Shown here piece by piece: positions 49,301-60,945 of a stretch of DNA of 64,000 nucleotides (its first letter is position 1; every line of letters starts with the position of its first letter). The DNA comes from Prunus persica. Lineage: Eukaryota > Streptophyta > Magnoliopsida > Rosales > Rosaceae. Made by a program: the position numbers and the translations under genes. The notes under the pieces were generated by a model. That model made no database searches. It was not told the origin of the DNA and saw nothing but the letters and a program-made list of their open reading frames with translations. The DNA is taken from NCBI RefSeq assembly GCF_000346465.2, contig NC_034015.1, forward strand, positions 11,818,637 through 11,882,636. The letters run 5' to 3'.

Positions 49301-49925
49301 TTGTCTCTAAGCCCTCAAATCATAGCCTCAAATCCAAACACAAACCTAAATCAAATTCCTCAAATCCAAATCCTAAACTCTCAAGTCAAATCCTCTTATC
49401 AAACTCCCTCAACACATATCTTTATCTTACCCTCACATTGTTCCGTTGCAATGGGCGAAGTCTCGCTTTCGCTCAACGAAGGATATCTTCCACCTCCACT
49501 CCTCAAATTGTTACTATTCAAAGTGACAACTCCACGCTCCCTATCGGTGTCGCCCTAACTGAGACCATTATGCATTGTGGTCTCAAGTCATGGCGATGCG
49601 CATTGTTGCCCTCGAAAAATTAGGTTACCTAACATGTGACATCCCAAAGCCTCCTGAGCTCTCGTCCACCTACAAAAAATGGCGTACCAACAACTTTCAG
49701 GTCAAGAGGTGGTTAATCGACTCCATGTCCTGCCACTTGATGAGTCATTTCATCCGGTTAAGTACCGCCAAAGAAATGTAGGTCGTTGTCAAGAAGACCT
49801 ACTATGATGGTGGTGATGAAACTTATCTTTTTTATCTCAACAAATGGGCATTCACTATTAGCCAACTGCAGGGCATCTTTCAAGAAATTGACCATCGGAG
49901 TACCATCCACATGCATTACGCCAAG
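49301..49925 (+). pseudogene. Copia C truncated gag
   Basis: Frames 49301-49558 and 49575-49781 match copia B gag (ALEKLGYLTCDIPKPPELSS, then VKRWLIDSMS). A TAG breaks it at 49780, and the reading ends at about 49925 where the inverted pol segment begins, before the zinc knuckle. Confidence 0.8.
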
Positions 49926-49929
49926 AACA

Positions 49930-51115
49930 GGGAGTGATCTGAATTACTCTGTGTATATCCAAAATTCTTCATAAATTTAGTAAATCTACCAAACCATGCC
50001 CTGGGAGATTGCTTTAACCCATATAATGACTTTTTGAGCTTGCAAACTTGATTCTTCTTGTCATGAGCTGAATTACATCTTGGGGGTTAATTCATATATA
50101 CTTCTTCTTCTAAGTCTCCATTTAAGAATGCATTTTTTTACATCAAACTGATGTAGTGGCCAATCGAGATTTGCTGTTAGAGACAATAGGACTCTAATAG
50201 TGTTAATATTGGCTACTGAGGCAAAGGTCTCCTGGTAGTCTATCTCATATCTTTGTGTGTACCCCTTCACCACCAATCTAGCTTTATATCCTTAATGGAT
50301 CCATCTGCTTTGAGTTTTACAGTATAAATCCGCATGCATCCTACTATCTTCTTTCCATGAGGTGAAGGCACGAGTTCCCATGTGACAATTTTTTGGAGAG
50401 CTCGCATTTCTTCATTCATGGCTTCTTTCCATTTTGGGTCTTGTAGTGCCTTAGTCACACTATTGGGGACAGATATGTTAGCCAACTACTTCACGTAGTG
50501 CACATGTGATTTTGATAATTTGCTGAGAGATATAAAATTATTGATGAGGTATTTCCCTTTGTCTTTAAGATCTGCTTCATGTTGTACTTGAGTTTGCCAC
50601 GGTTCTTCCTTTCTGGAAGTTGATATGTAGGCTCTGTGCCTTCTGAAATCAAATCATCATGGGATATTTCATTAGTGTTATCGGTTTCAAGGAAAGATGT
50701 TACTTGAATGACTTCCTCAGCAAGTGATTGGTGTGGTACTGGAGCTTAAGCGAGCAAAATCTCATAAAACGGTTCAATTTTCCCTCTTGATTTTGACAGC
50801 GTGGAAACAACTAGTCGTTTTCCTCTAGTGATTGGTTGCTGTCTTCTAACGGCCGGTCGTTTGGAAGCAGGTTCTCCGTGTTCGAAGAACTAAGGAGTAG
50901 CGACTGATAGCTTTCCATTGGCGACCGATCGTTTTGAAGCAGAGTGACGTCTTAGGGAAAAAATTGAGAATTTAAGAAGTAGTGGATTCTCGATTCTCCT
51001 CTTGTGCTGCTGAAAAATATAAGTCAGGTTCCCAGAACACAACATCCATAGAGGTATAGACCTTCTGACTAGGAGGATGATAACACCGGTATCCTTTTTG
51101 ATGAGGTTCATAGCT
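49930..51115 (-). pseudogene. Inverted copia pol segment (integrase end to RT start)
   Basis: The minus strand shows HQKGYRCYHPPSQKVYTSMD at about 51075-51115, then WKEAMNEEMRALQKIVTWEL (near 50420) and GYTQRYEIDYQETFASVANI (near 50250). This is normal copia order but in reverse orientation within the element. Its RT part repeats the plus-strand RT that starts at 51117, making an inverted repeat. Confidence 0.85.
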
Positions 51116-52606
51116 AATGAATGAAGAAATACGAGCTCTCCAGAAGAATGACACATGGGAACTCGTGCCATTACCTCATGGAAAGAAGACAGTGGGATGC
51201 AGGTGGATTTATACTTTGAAACTCAAAGCAGATGGATCCATTGAAAGATATAAAGCTAGATTGGTGGTGAAGGGGTACACACAAAGATATGGAATAGACT
51301 ACCAAGAGACTTTTTCCCTAGTAGCCAAGATTAAAACTATCAGAGTTCTTCTATCTCTAGCAGCAAATCTCGATTGGCCATTACATCGTTTTGATGTAAA
51401 AAATGCATACGTACATGGAGACTTGGAAGAAAAAGTGTATATGGACTTACCACTAGGATGTAACTTAGCTCGTGACAAGGCGAATCAAGTTTGCAAGCTC
51501 AGAAAGTCATTGTATGTGTTAAAGCATCCCCCAGGGCATGGTTTGGCAGATTCACTAAATCCATGAAGAATTTTGTACATATACAGAGTAATGCAGATCA
51601 CACCTTGTTCTTGAAGCGTGATGGAAGAAGGCTTACTACACTGATTGTTTATGTGGATGACATAGTCGTAACTGGAAATGACACAGAAGAGCAATTGAAA
51701 CTGCAAAAATATTTGTCTCAGGAATTTGAGATGAAGGATCTAGATGATCTGAAGTACTTTCAATGAATTGAAGTAGCCAGGTCCACAACTGGTATATTTC
51801 TGTCTCAAAGGAAATATGTATTAGATCTGCTCACTGAAACAGGAATGCTTGGATGCAAACTTGCTGATACACCCATAGAGATGAATCACAAGTTATGTGA
51901 AGACATGGATCAAGAACCAACCAATAAGGAACAGTACCAATGCCTTGTTGGAAGGTTGATATATTTAGCTCACACAAGACCAGATATTGCATATGCTGTG
52001 AGTGTGGTTAGTGAGTTTATGCATTCACCCAGTGTTTCCCATAGGAATGCAGTTGATCGGATCTTAAGATGCTTCAATTCAGCACCTGGGAAAGGGTTAA
52101 CGTTATTAAAAAATAGAGATCTCGAAGTTGTTGGATATACAAATGCTGATTGGACTAGCTCCATTACTGACCAATGCTCTACTTTAGGTTACTTCACTTT
52201 TGTGGGAGGTAACCTAGTCACTTGACGGAGTAAGAAACAAAATGTGGTTTCTCGATCTAGTGCTAAAGCAGAGTATCGAGGAATAGCTCACGGAGTTTGT
52301 GAATTACTATGGATCAGAAGACTATTGACAGAATTGGGGTTCAAGCCAGAAAAGCCAATGGAGTTACATTGTGATAACAAGTCAGCCATCGATATTGCCC
52401 ATAATCCAATTCAACATGATCGAACTAAACATGTTGAGGTGGATAAACATTTTATCAAAGAAAAACTCGAGGAGAAGATCATCCTCCTACCATTCGTAAA
52501 ATTAGAAGATCAGTTGGCAGATATCTTAACCAAAGCTGTTTGTGGAAGCGTATTTTATGACTCACTTACCAAGTTGGGCATTGGTGACATAGATGCACCA
52601 ACTTGA
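51116..52606 (+). pseudogene. Copia C reverse transcriptase and RNase H, broken by stops
   Basis: RT starts MNEEIRALQKNDTWELVPLP. GYTQRYGIDYQETFS and the catalytic box YVDDIVVTGND (about 51640) follow. The RNase H part reads ADWTSSITDQCS, then SRSSAKAEYRGIAHG and LHCDNKSAIDIAHNP. A stop replaces the residue in KYFQ*IEVA (51764), and the TGG of the usual VTWRSKKQ is TGA (52222). A frameshift sits near 51540. It cannot make a working polyprotein. Confidence 0.9.
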
Positions 52607-52613
52607 GGAGGAG

Positions 52614-52847
52614 TGTTGACGTGAGTCTCCTAATTAATCAAGGAGATTTACTCCCTTGATTAATTAAGGGATTTACTTTCCTATTTTTTTATATAGTTGA
52701 TAAATCATTGTATAATTATGAGATACTTACCTAATTCTTTAATGTATCTAATTCCTTGTATAGCACCCTGTAAACTCTTATATTTACCTTCTTATGGAGA
52801 AGAATAAAGTTAACCAAATACATTCAAACCATATTCATATTTGAGCA
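52614..52847 (+). repeat. Copia C 3' LTR
   Basis: 234 bp, TGTTGACGTGAGTC to TATTTGAGCA. It is more diverged from the 5' LTR than the 5' LTRs of copia B, C and D are from each other. Confidence 0.85.
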
Positions 52848-53019
52848 GGGACCAGTTAATTTAAAATAATAATAATAATAATTAGCAATGATAAAAACGA
52901 GAACTAAAACATAGAGTTTAAAAAAATAATAAATGGGGGACATGTGTCACTCAAATACATAGGGTACCGGATGGAGACAGACAAATTGGGTACATAACAT
53001 CTCAACTTGCTGCTAACAC

Positions 53020-53340
53020 AGTCTAGCTTACTGGGAAAGGGCTTTCACTTATAGGTCAGTGATCTTAGGTTTGAACCCCCCATAACACCTTGGCAGTGTG
53101 TGTGTGTGTGTGTGTGAGAAAATGCTCCTTCCCCTTCTAACTTAAAAAAAAACAAAAAACAAAAAAACAAATCATGAGAGAAAGTGAGAGTTCCTTGAAC
53201 CCTTGTGATATGGATATGCTAATAAGGATAAATGGTGTACCACTAGAGTTTTAATTAATTCGCTACATGTTTCACATAAAACAAAGAGGTAACATTTATG
53301 TACACTGAATCAACAAAGTAACGTTATAACCCAAAAGAAA
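53020..53340 (+). mobile_element. SINE-like element (intron relic of DEFL-5)
   Basis: AGTCTAGCTTACTGGGAAAG and CTTAGGTTTGAACCCCCC, a GT repeat, and GTGTACCACTAGAGTTTTAA, as in the DEFL introns. Confidence 0.55.
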
Positions 53341-53394
53341 AAAAAGAAAACAAATGAAAAGTACCAAAAATCTGCGAAGGATAAACCAACAAAC

Positions 53395-53446
53395 CTGAGA
53401 AAACAAGAACAAGAAGGAAGAAACAGAAAAAAGAAAAGCTAGACAT
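53395..53446 (-). pseudogene. DEFL-5 relic: exon 1 only
   Basis: The minus strand encodes a complete signal peptide exon (MSSFSFFCFFLLVLVFS) with its GT donor. Downstream, where exon 2 should be, lies the SINE-like block and then the 3' LTR of copia C. Exon 2 is missing, so no peptide can be made. Confidence 0.8.
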
Positions 53447-53757
53447 TCTATATAGCAACTATGTGTGTAACAAGTATGTATATTTTTGCTTAGTGGAATG
53501 TGTTGGAATTTTTAAAAGGTTTTGAAAAATTTTACCATTTCGATTTATTTAATTATTTTGGTTATTTTATTTTATTTATTAAGGGATTATAAATATTTAA
53601 TTTTCAAATTTTATTAAGATATTGAATGTCTTAATTTTTTTGTTTAATATAGTAAAAGTTACATATTCTTATATGCCTATAAAAAGTCACTCATCCTTCA
53701 CATTTGAGAGACTACCACAATATCACATATCATAATGACAATATGATTCTCTCATCT

Positions 53758-54389
53758 AGTGGCAGTTCTTAGGGCGTGCAAGGTGAGCACAAGCATAAGG
53801 CCCACTTCTAAGAGGGCCCCAAAAATATTATATTACGGCATTAACAAAAACATATGCATAAAATTTTCCACTAACTTTGCAGGCCCAAAAAAAACCTTTC
53901 TATGCTAGACACATTAACAAAACCAAAAACAAAAACTTTGAATACATAATATATAAATGTAATATATAACATAGCTCAACCTTATATACCATTCAAGTAT
54001 ATTTTTCTTTTCGCCCAACTGTCATAAGCCATGTAGCCTTCTTTTGAAAGTTTCATGAATCAAGCTCAATTCTCTCTCTCAAATTCTTAGAGTTTTCACT
54101 CCTTTTTTCTAAATCATAATTGAATATATTTCTCAAATCAATGAGTTCATCCTCATAAGATCAAGACAAATTGAGGTAAAACTTTGATAGTATAGTTATT
54201 GATCCAAGAAAATTATTAATTATTTTTCGGAGAATTATTGTTTTATGTGACTGTCTTTTGGTGAGTTTTAGTTGTAAATTTGCTATCAATATATATGGTC
54301 CAATTTTAATAATTTTGTTGGTGATTTTTTTTTAAGAGGCTCTATTACTCATTTTGCACAGGGCTCCAAAAATCTTAGAGCCGCCGTTG
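53758..54389. mobile_element. Non-autonomous hAT-like transposon, 632 bp
   Basis: Flanked by CTCTCATCT on both sides (53749-53757 and 54390-54398). The ends are imperfect inverted repeats: AGTGGCAGTTCTTAG and, inverted, AACGGCGGCTCTAAG. The duplication length (8-9 bp) fits hAT. No transposase frame. Confidence 0.65.
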
Positions 54390-54399
54390 CTCTCATCTT

Positions 54400-55915
54400 C
54401 TACCTTTCATACTTTCTCTACTTATATTATTATTTTTGGGCAATGGTTTTTTGACTTGGAGACCTATATCAAACTCTGAACGTGCTCATAGCGAACCTTG
54501 AGCCTGTGTATTGGGAGTAGTATCTTGGAGTCTTGTAAACCGTCTGTACTTGTACGTAGGGAGGCTCTAAAAACTTTAGGACATTGTCTTTGACGTGCTT
54601 CACCATACCACACTTGCTTTCATAATCTTAATTTATTTTACCTTTATTTACCTATTATTTGTTTCTTTAGTTTTACTTAACCTTAAAAGAGATTCCAATT
54701 TATTTTATATATTATTTATATTATGAAGTGTTTTGCTTTTGGTTTTTATGGAAAGAGAAAAAGTATAATTTTCATAACAATCTAAAGCCTTTGTAGGATA
54801 AATTATTTCCTTACCTTATTGTTGTTGGTAATATACTTTAACTACACGGTTTCAAAATCCAAACTTTAAAGTCCAACTTAACAAAATTGTTAAAACAATA
54901 TTAACCTATTTGCCAAGTTGGTCTACACGTTTTGGAAGAGATTTAAATCTTTAATTGCTCAAAGGCAACCAGCCAATTAATTACCAAGTTGGTCTAATTT
55001 GTTTTAATTGAAATTTCAAAACAAGTATATATATTTTTGAGAACAAGTATATATATTTTTGAGAACAAGTATATATATATTTTAATGATAAGCGATAGAA
55101 TATTATTGATGTGAAAAAACTAATACAAGAAGTCTGAACTCGTATCAAGGGTAAAGGAAATTCCTTGATCACGAGTGACAATCCTCATATAGTACATTAA
55201 CAATAAAAGAGGTTCCTCGAACCAGTATAAAGAAACCCCGATATACAAGGCAAAATGCGCTATACGATGAGCCACACCATTGGCAGTACAACAAATATGA
55301 GAACAAGTATATATTTGATTTTATTGTGTTGGGCCTTTGTACATTTGCCTTCATTCATTTTGGTTGCCATCAATCTTCTTTTATATAACGGTCCTTTATA
55401 TTCTTTATTGTTGTTGGACTTAATGTTGTTTTATTGTGTTTTTTTTTTATATAGAAAGAGAATTCATTCATAGAACCAAAGATGTACAAAGAGCGACATG
55501 ATACAGTGGCCTCATTAAAACCTTTCTAGGATAACCTCATGGGACAAACCCCAAAAGAGAAAAGAGTACTACACATGTCATAAACTAACAAAAAAGTCCC
55601 ATTCAAATCACTTTAAACCATTACAATAAAAGAACAAATCAAAAACGAATTTCGTCTTGAGAGCAACCCACGCTTGATGGTGGGCCTCATTCTGGGCAAC
55701 TTACTTGTCCTTGAAATTATATTAGCAAGGTTTTTAATTGTGGTTAAATGGTTTCAATTATTAATAGTTTCCTGACATAAGATATACTAGACCATTATTT
55801 GGCTCGTTTTTTATTGTTTGACTTGTTCTCCTCATATCGGTTTTGCAAATTGCTTGGATTATTGCTTCACCTTTGCATATGGAGAATGCACGATGTACTT
55901 ATATAAAAAAGGATT
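54400..55915. other. AT-rich DNA without a supported gene
   Basis: Three copies of GAACAAGTATATATATTTTT occur at about 55019-55080. A relic of the block repeated at 20067-20520 is at 55500-55580 (CATTAAAACCTTTCTAGG, then GGGACAAACC and AAAGAGTAC). Confidence 0.45.
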
Positions 55916-55919
55916 GACT

Positions 55920-56273
55920 TGAAAAACCAAACAATGCTATATATAAAGATCGATTTTGGCTAATGGCTTGGAATATTATTCTTTTGTCAAAGAAAGACTC
56001 GAACAAATGACTAACAAGAGCTATAAGTCGCCCCATGTTCCACTTTAATATAAAGAGGTAAAATTTCTACAGTGCAGTTTGAATCGCGAGGAGGGTGGGG
56101 AGGAGCTCTAACGTTATATTTTCTAATATTAAAAACAAATTCATCTCACCTTATTGTAGGATTAAACAAATACATTTTGTTATAACTATTTCAAAACGGA
56201 GTCTCTCTCGAAACGGTGGGTAATTAATCTAATCAGATTAATAGAAGAAACGGAAGCTGGAAAACCTGGCCAT
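55920..56273 (-). pseudogene. DEFL-6 relic
   Basis: CTATATATAAAGATCGATTT (55948) matches the 3' flank of the DEFL units. 56043-56090 resembles the SINE-like intron block, and on the minus strand 56243-56273 encodes MARFSSFRFF, a truncated exon 1 of the DEFL-2 type. Exon 2 is absent. Confidence 0.6.
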
Positions 56274-56933
56274 CTTTAGCTAATATCTATATTTTAAAAT
56301 AATTTTTATATGTTATTAGACTTATTGAAACGGAAGTTTTAAATGTTTTATAAACAGTTCGCCGCAAAAGCCATTGCGCTGGACATTCAAATAGGACAAT
56401 CTGATTTTTTGATAAAAGACAATAGAAATTTATTAGATCAACAGGAGAAACGAGTACAAAGGACAAAGATTGTGAGGGGAGTCATCTCATTAGCAATATC
56501 ACCAACTTAGTCGGTTCGGCCAGATTAATACTCACCCCGAGGAAAATGTAGTAAACATGAATTTGGGAGAGACAAAATCACACTTGAAAATAATTACCTT
56601 TTGTAAATTTCTTGTATGGGGTATGTAATTGTTTGGTTTCATTCAACACCAAAACTAGCAAACTCATCCAAGACATTCATTCATATAACACCAAAACTTA
56701 ACTATGATATTAGAGAATAACATATAGAGCGTGCATGTACTAAGTTGAGCAGCCTCTCTATAAAAAAAAAAAAAAAAAGACTCACTCTAAAAACCAAACA
56801 TTGCTATATATAAAGATCGATTTTGGCCAATTGCTTTTTATTTAATAATATTCAAATTATTCCATTGGGCATAATATCGAGCAATTTATTTGCTCTTTTT
56901 TCATGTGAAGACGATTAAACGTTGAACAAATCA

Positions 56934-57756
56934 CTAACAGTTGAACATGCAATAACAAGCATAATCAGTTTGAGCAACATTGGCAATGCATTTATATCCA
57001 GGATCATGGTGTTTCTCCCAGCACTTCTTCCCGCAGTCTGATAAAGTACACCCGCTTGCATACAGCTGCTCATCACATCTCCTTTGTGCATAAGCTTGAG
57101 GCACGTTTTGGTTGTTCAAGGCAACTGCAAAATCAACAAATTTATAAGTGAACAATTTTTTTTCTTTCCCGCAGAGTACATCCAAAGCAATTCTATTCAA
57201 TTTACAAGGCATGATAGAACAGAATGACTATATGTTTTTTTGGTGTGTTTTCAATCTTCCTCTTCCTGGGTGCCGAACAATGAGGTATATAATAAAGTGT
57301 TCTATGCAAAGGCAATTACAAGATAGTTTGCATGTTTTTATGACTCAAGCCACGCTTAAGCGGCAAAAATTCGTTGGGTTAAGTAGGAAGGACTTGCTGT
57401 TAATAGGGCCTAGTCCAGTGAAAAAGAGCATTGACTTGTAGATGTGTGGTCTCATGTTCGAATTTCCATGGCACCTTGACAGTGTGTGTAGGTGTGCGAT
57501 AAAACCCCCCTCCCCCTTGATGAGAGGTGAAAAGTGAGAGTTTGTGATGGATGCGAATAAGGATAAGTGGTGTACCACTAGAGTTTTAATTAAGTTGCTA
57601 CATGTTACACTTAAAACAAAGAGGTAAAATCTGTTGCATTGTAAAATCTGTTGCATTGTGAATGGAAAGCACTTAAAATACTGACAAAGGATCAGCCAAC
57701 AAACCTGAGAAAACAAGAACTAGAAGGAAGAAACCGAAGAAAGAAAACCTAGACAT
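56934..57756 (-). CDS. Defensin-like peptide DEFL-4
   Basis: Exon 1 57705-57756 (signal MSRFSFFGFFLLVLVFS) and exon 2 56934-57124 give 80 residues. The eight-cysteine pattern is as in DEFL-1, and the mature peptide is almost identical to DEFL-3. The intron holds the SINE-like block at 57408. A copia LTR (58141) lies about 385 bp upstream. Frame and splice sites are intact. A longer open frame from 57212 reads into the intron and is not the gene. Confidence 0.88.
57408..57650 (+). mobile_element. SINE-like element in DEFL-4 intron
   Basis: GGGCCTAGTCCAGTGAAAAA and CTCATGTTCGAATTTCCATG, then GTGTACCACTAGAGTTTTAA, as in DEFL-1 and DEFL-3. Confidence 0.6.
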
Positions 57757-58140
57757 CTCTAGCAACTATGTGTGTAAGTGTAACAAATGTGTATATTTCT
57801 GCTTTGTGGAATGTTGGGGAAGAAGAGTCCGTGGAGAAGAAATATATAGGGAGGGTAGGGATAAGCGGGTAACAAAACAAGGAAAGCTTTTAAACATGTT
57901 TTCCTTTTTTTATTTATTTTAAATGTAGTCAGATTTTGCTATGTTTATATAGTAGTTATTTTACATTTTACCTTAACGTTATGTTTGCTAATAAAAACAA
58001 ATTCATCTTACCTTGTTCTCAATTTTCTTTTCCATCTCCAATTTATAAAGAGCAAATCGAAAACAAAAAAAATTTACCAAACGAGTAATTCAAATATAAT
58101 ACTATTTCAAATATTTCCTTACAGTAGTGGATGTAGCCTA

Positions 58141-58372
58141 TTTTAACATGAGTTAACCTACTAAATTAAGGAGATTATTTTCTAAGTTGATTAGGTGATT
58201 TACTTCATTTATTCATATAGTTGACACACACTTGTATAATTAGGAGATATTCTTCTAATTAATTATTGTATCTATTTCCTTGTAAAGCACCCTTGTAAAC
58301 TCCTATATATATCTTCTTATAGAGAAGAATACAATTAACCTAAAGTATTCAAACGATATTCAGATTTTAGCA
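58141..58372 (+). repeat. Copia D 5' LTR
   Basis: TTTTAACATGAGTT (mutated start) to GATTTTAGCA, followed by TGGTTTCAGAGC (primer site with one change). Confidence 0.82.
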
Positions 58373-58394
58373 TGGTTTCAGAGCAATCAATCAT

Positions 58395-60670
58395 ATGTTG
58401 TCTCTAAGCCCGCAAATCATACCATCAACTTCAAACACAAACCAAAATCAAATTCCTCAAATTCAAATCCTAAACTCTCAAATCAAATCCTCTTATCAAA
58501 CTCCCTCAACACATTTCTTTATCTTACCCTCAAATTGTTCCGTTGCAATAGGCGACGTCTCGCTTCCGCGCAACGATGGATCTTCTTCCTCCACTCCTCA
58601 AATCGTTACTATTCAAAGTGACAACTCCTCACTCTCTGTCGGCCTCACCCTGACTGAGACCAATTATGTCTTATGGTCTCAAGTCATGGAGATGCGCATT
58701 GCTGCTTGAAAAATTGGGTTACCTAACTAGTGACACCCCAAAGCCTCTTGAACTCTCATCCACCTATAACAAATAGTGTACCGTTAAGAGGTAGTTATTC
58801 GACTCCACGTCCCTCGACTTGATGAGTCTTTACATTCTGTTAAGTACCGCCAAAGGAATCTGGGCCGTTTTCAAGAAAACCTACTATGAGTCGTGGCGAT
58901 GAAACTTATCTTTTTATCACAACAAATGAGGATTCACTATTAAACAGAACGGTGCACCCGTTCATAAATACTACAGCCAGCTGCAGGGCATCTTTTCAAG
59001 AAATTGACCATCGGAGTCCCATCCACAGACATTGCGCTGCCGACGTGACTGACCGTCAGACAAAACTGGATCGTCTTCGTGTTCACCTTTTTTCTTTCCG
59101 ATCTTGACCTTGAGTTTAATCAAGTCCGGGGGGAAATCCTACGCAAAGATCCTCAATTAGACCTTGATCAAACCTTTGCTTATGTTAGTCATGAAGCTCA
59201 ACAGAGAATGACCATGATTGGTGCTCAAGAAGATTCTCTCATGGTAACTCAACGTCAAAGGGGGCCCCAAAATTCTACTGGTGGCTCCTCTCAGAATAAG
59301 GCATCAAGATCTCGTCCGGAGAATAAGTGCACCCACTATGGAGGAGACGAACATACCCATGTTGGCTGTTACGAACCGATTGGTGGGACCATTCCAAAGC
59401 ACACCACAAGAATAGGGGCAAATCACTCAACATATCTTTCGAATCAGATCTTGTAAGTCCTATGGTTTCGGCTACATCGGTTCTAACATCTGCCTCTATA
59501 GCCACAATAGGTACCAAAGGTCATCTTTTAAATACTTCATCCAAGAAAAACACATGGATCATTGACTTAGGAGCAACTGACCATATCACATTTGATCATG
59601 GACAAATTGCCTCTCACACACCGTCTCCTCAATCGGTGGTGTCTAACGTTAATCGTACTCCTTCCCTTGTGATTGGAGGGGTTCTCTTTCTCTCACTAAC
59701 TCCCTCAATTTGGATTATGTGTTGATTATTCTATCCCTGCACCATAATCTATTGTCTGTTGCCCAAATTACTACGGCTTTAGATAGCACTATAACCTTTT
59801 GAACAACATATTGTAATTTGCAGGACATTCTTAGCAGCAAGACGATTAGTTGTGTAACTATGAGGGGGGAACTTTACTACATGGACTTGGCGCCTGACAG
59901 TGAAGCCAAAGTTGGTCAACCTTTCAAGATTGGGGGAGCTAGTGTTAAGAAACAAACTGACGAAGTATGGTTTTGGCATATAGGCGTCTTGAACATGCTT
60001 CGTTTAGATATTTATAGAAGTTATTTCCATTCTTATTCACCAATTTAGATATTTCAAGTTTTAAGTGTGACATTTGTGAACTGGCTAAGAGCAATTCTCT
60101 TTCCCTTAAGTTCAAATAAAAGTTTGGTTTTGTTTTCTCTTGTTCATTATAATGTTTGAGTTTCTGCAAAAAATGTCACTCTGCTAAGAGCTCAATGATT
60201 TGTCACATTTAATGATGATTGCACACGCATGACTTGGGTTTTCCAAACACCACTTCAAACATTTCACCACCATATCCAAATACTTCCTACCCCCAACTTG
60301 TACCAGGGTTTTTCGATTGTGTCGTATTTGTACATTTACATGATCACCAACGAAGCAAATTAGATCCCCGAGCAAAAAAAATGTGTTTTCATTGGCTATG
60401 TTCCTCATCAGAAAGGCTACCGATGTTATCGCCCTCCAAGTCAGAAGGTATATACTTCCATGGATGTCGTGTATATTTTTTAGCAGCACATAAGGAGAAT
60501 CTAGAATCAAAGAGGAGAATCTAGAATCAAACACTCCGCGCTACCAAAATCAGGAGGAGGGGATTGAACTGTTTTATGAGATTTTGCTCGCTCCAGCACC
60601 TTCAGCTTTAGTACCACACCAATCGCCTGATGAGGAAGTCATTCAGGTAACATCTCCCCCTAAAATTGAT
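58395..60670 (+). pseudogene. Copia D: gag and partial pol, broken
   Basis: Gag fragments lie at 58395-58709 and 59079-59456. The zinc knuckle is damaged (CTHYGGDEHTHVGC, second Cys replaced by Tyr). The protease start reads WIIDLGATDHIT, where the active-site Ser of DSGA is Leu. Integrase-end words KCVFIGYVPHQKGY and YTSMDVV are near 60380-60470, with a local duplication GAGAATCTAGAATCAAA at 60493-60530. It ends at GATAGCACTAA, followed by a LINE fragment. The part from 59576 is duplicated as copia A (30876). Confidence 0.85.
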
Positions 60671-60945
60671 AGCACTAAAACACAGACTGCCCGTCACTAA
60701 CACTCTCCACACCAGACCTTGCTCAATGACTTGTCTGCCCCAATCTATAGCTCGCAAAACTAAGGAAGGGAAATTCCTCACCTCTGCACATAAGAAATCC
60801 CCCGTAGGAAAATATCTTGCCTTCATAATACTGCCGGCTAAGGAGTCGGGATTCTCCAAGAGCCTCCATGCTTGCTTCACCACCATGACTTTATTAAAAG
60901 TTTCAAAATTTTGAATCCAAGCCCCCCAAAACATTTGGACCTACA
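60671..60945 (-). pseudogene. LINE reverse transcriptase fragment in copia D
   Basis: The minus strand reads MFWGAWIQNFETFNKVMVVK, then WRLLENPDSLAGSIMKARYF, PTGDFLCAEVRNFPSL and DWGRQVIEQGLVWR, the region between RT and zf-RVT in plant LINEs. It is nearly identical to 31967-32220. Confidence 0.78.

Larger units (their letters stand above)
48841..52847 (+). mobile_element. Copia C: nearly full-length but rearranged Ty1/copia element
   Basis: 5' LTR 48841-49275 (contains a MITE) and 3' LTR 52614-52847, each starting TGTTGAC and ending AGCA. The iMet primer site TGGTATCAGAGC is at 49276, and a purine tract CTTGAGGAGGAG lies before the 3' LTR. The interior has truncated gag, an inverted pol segment, and plus-strand RT and RNase H. 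No matching target duplication is found (GTAGCATA on the left against GGGACCAG on the right), as expected if the left half belongs to a duplicated block. Confidence 0.85.

Noticed and set aside
48841..52847. Copia C as a simple intact autonomous element
   Set aside because: Gag is truncated, an inverted pol segment replaces the middle, and stops interrupt RT and RNase H.
56934..57212. 92-residue DEFL-4 reading starting MPCKLNRIALD
   Set aside because: It begins in the intron; the paralogues show exon 1 at 57705-57756 with a normal signal peptide.
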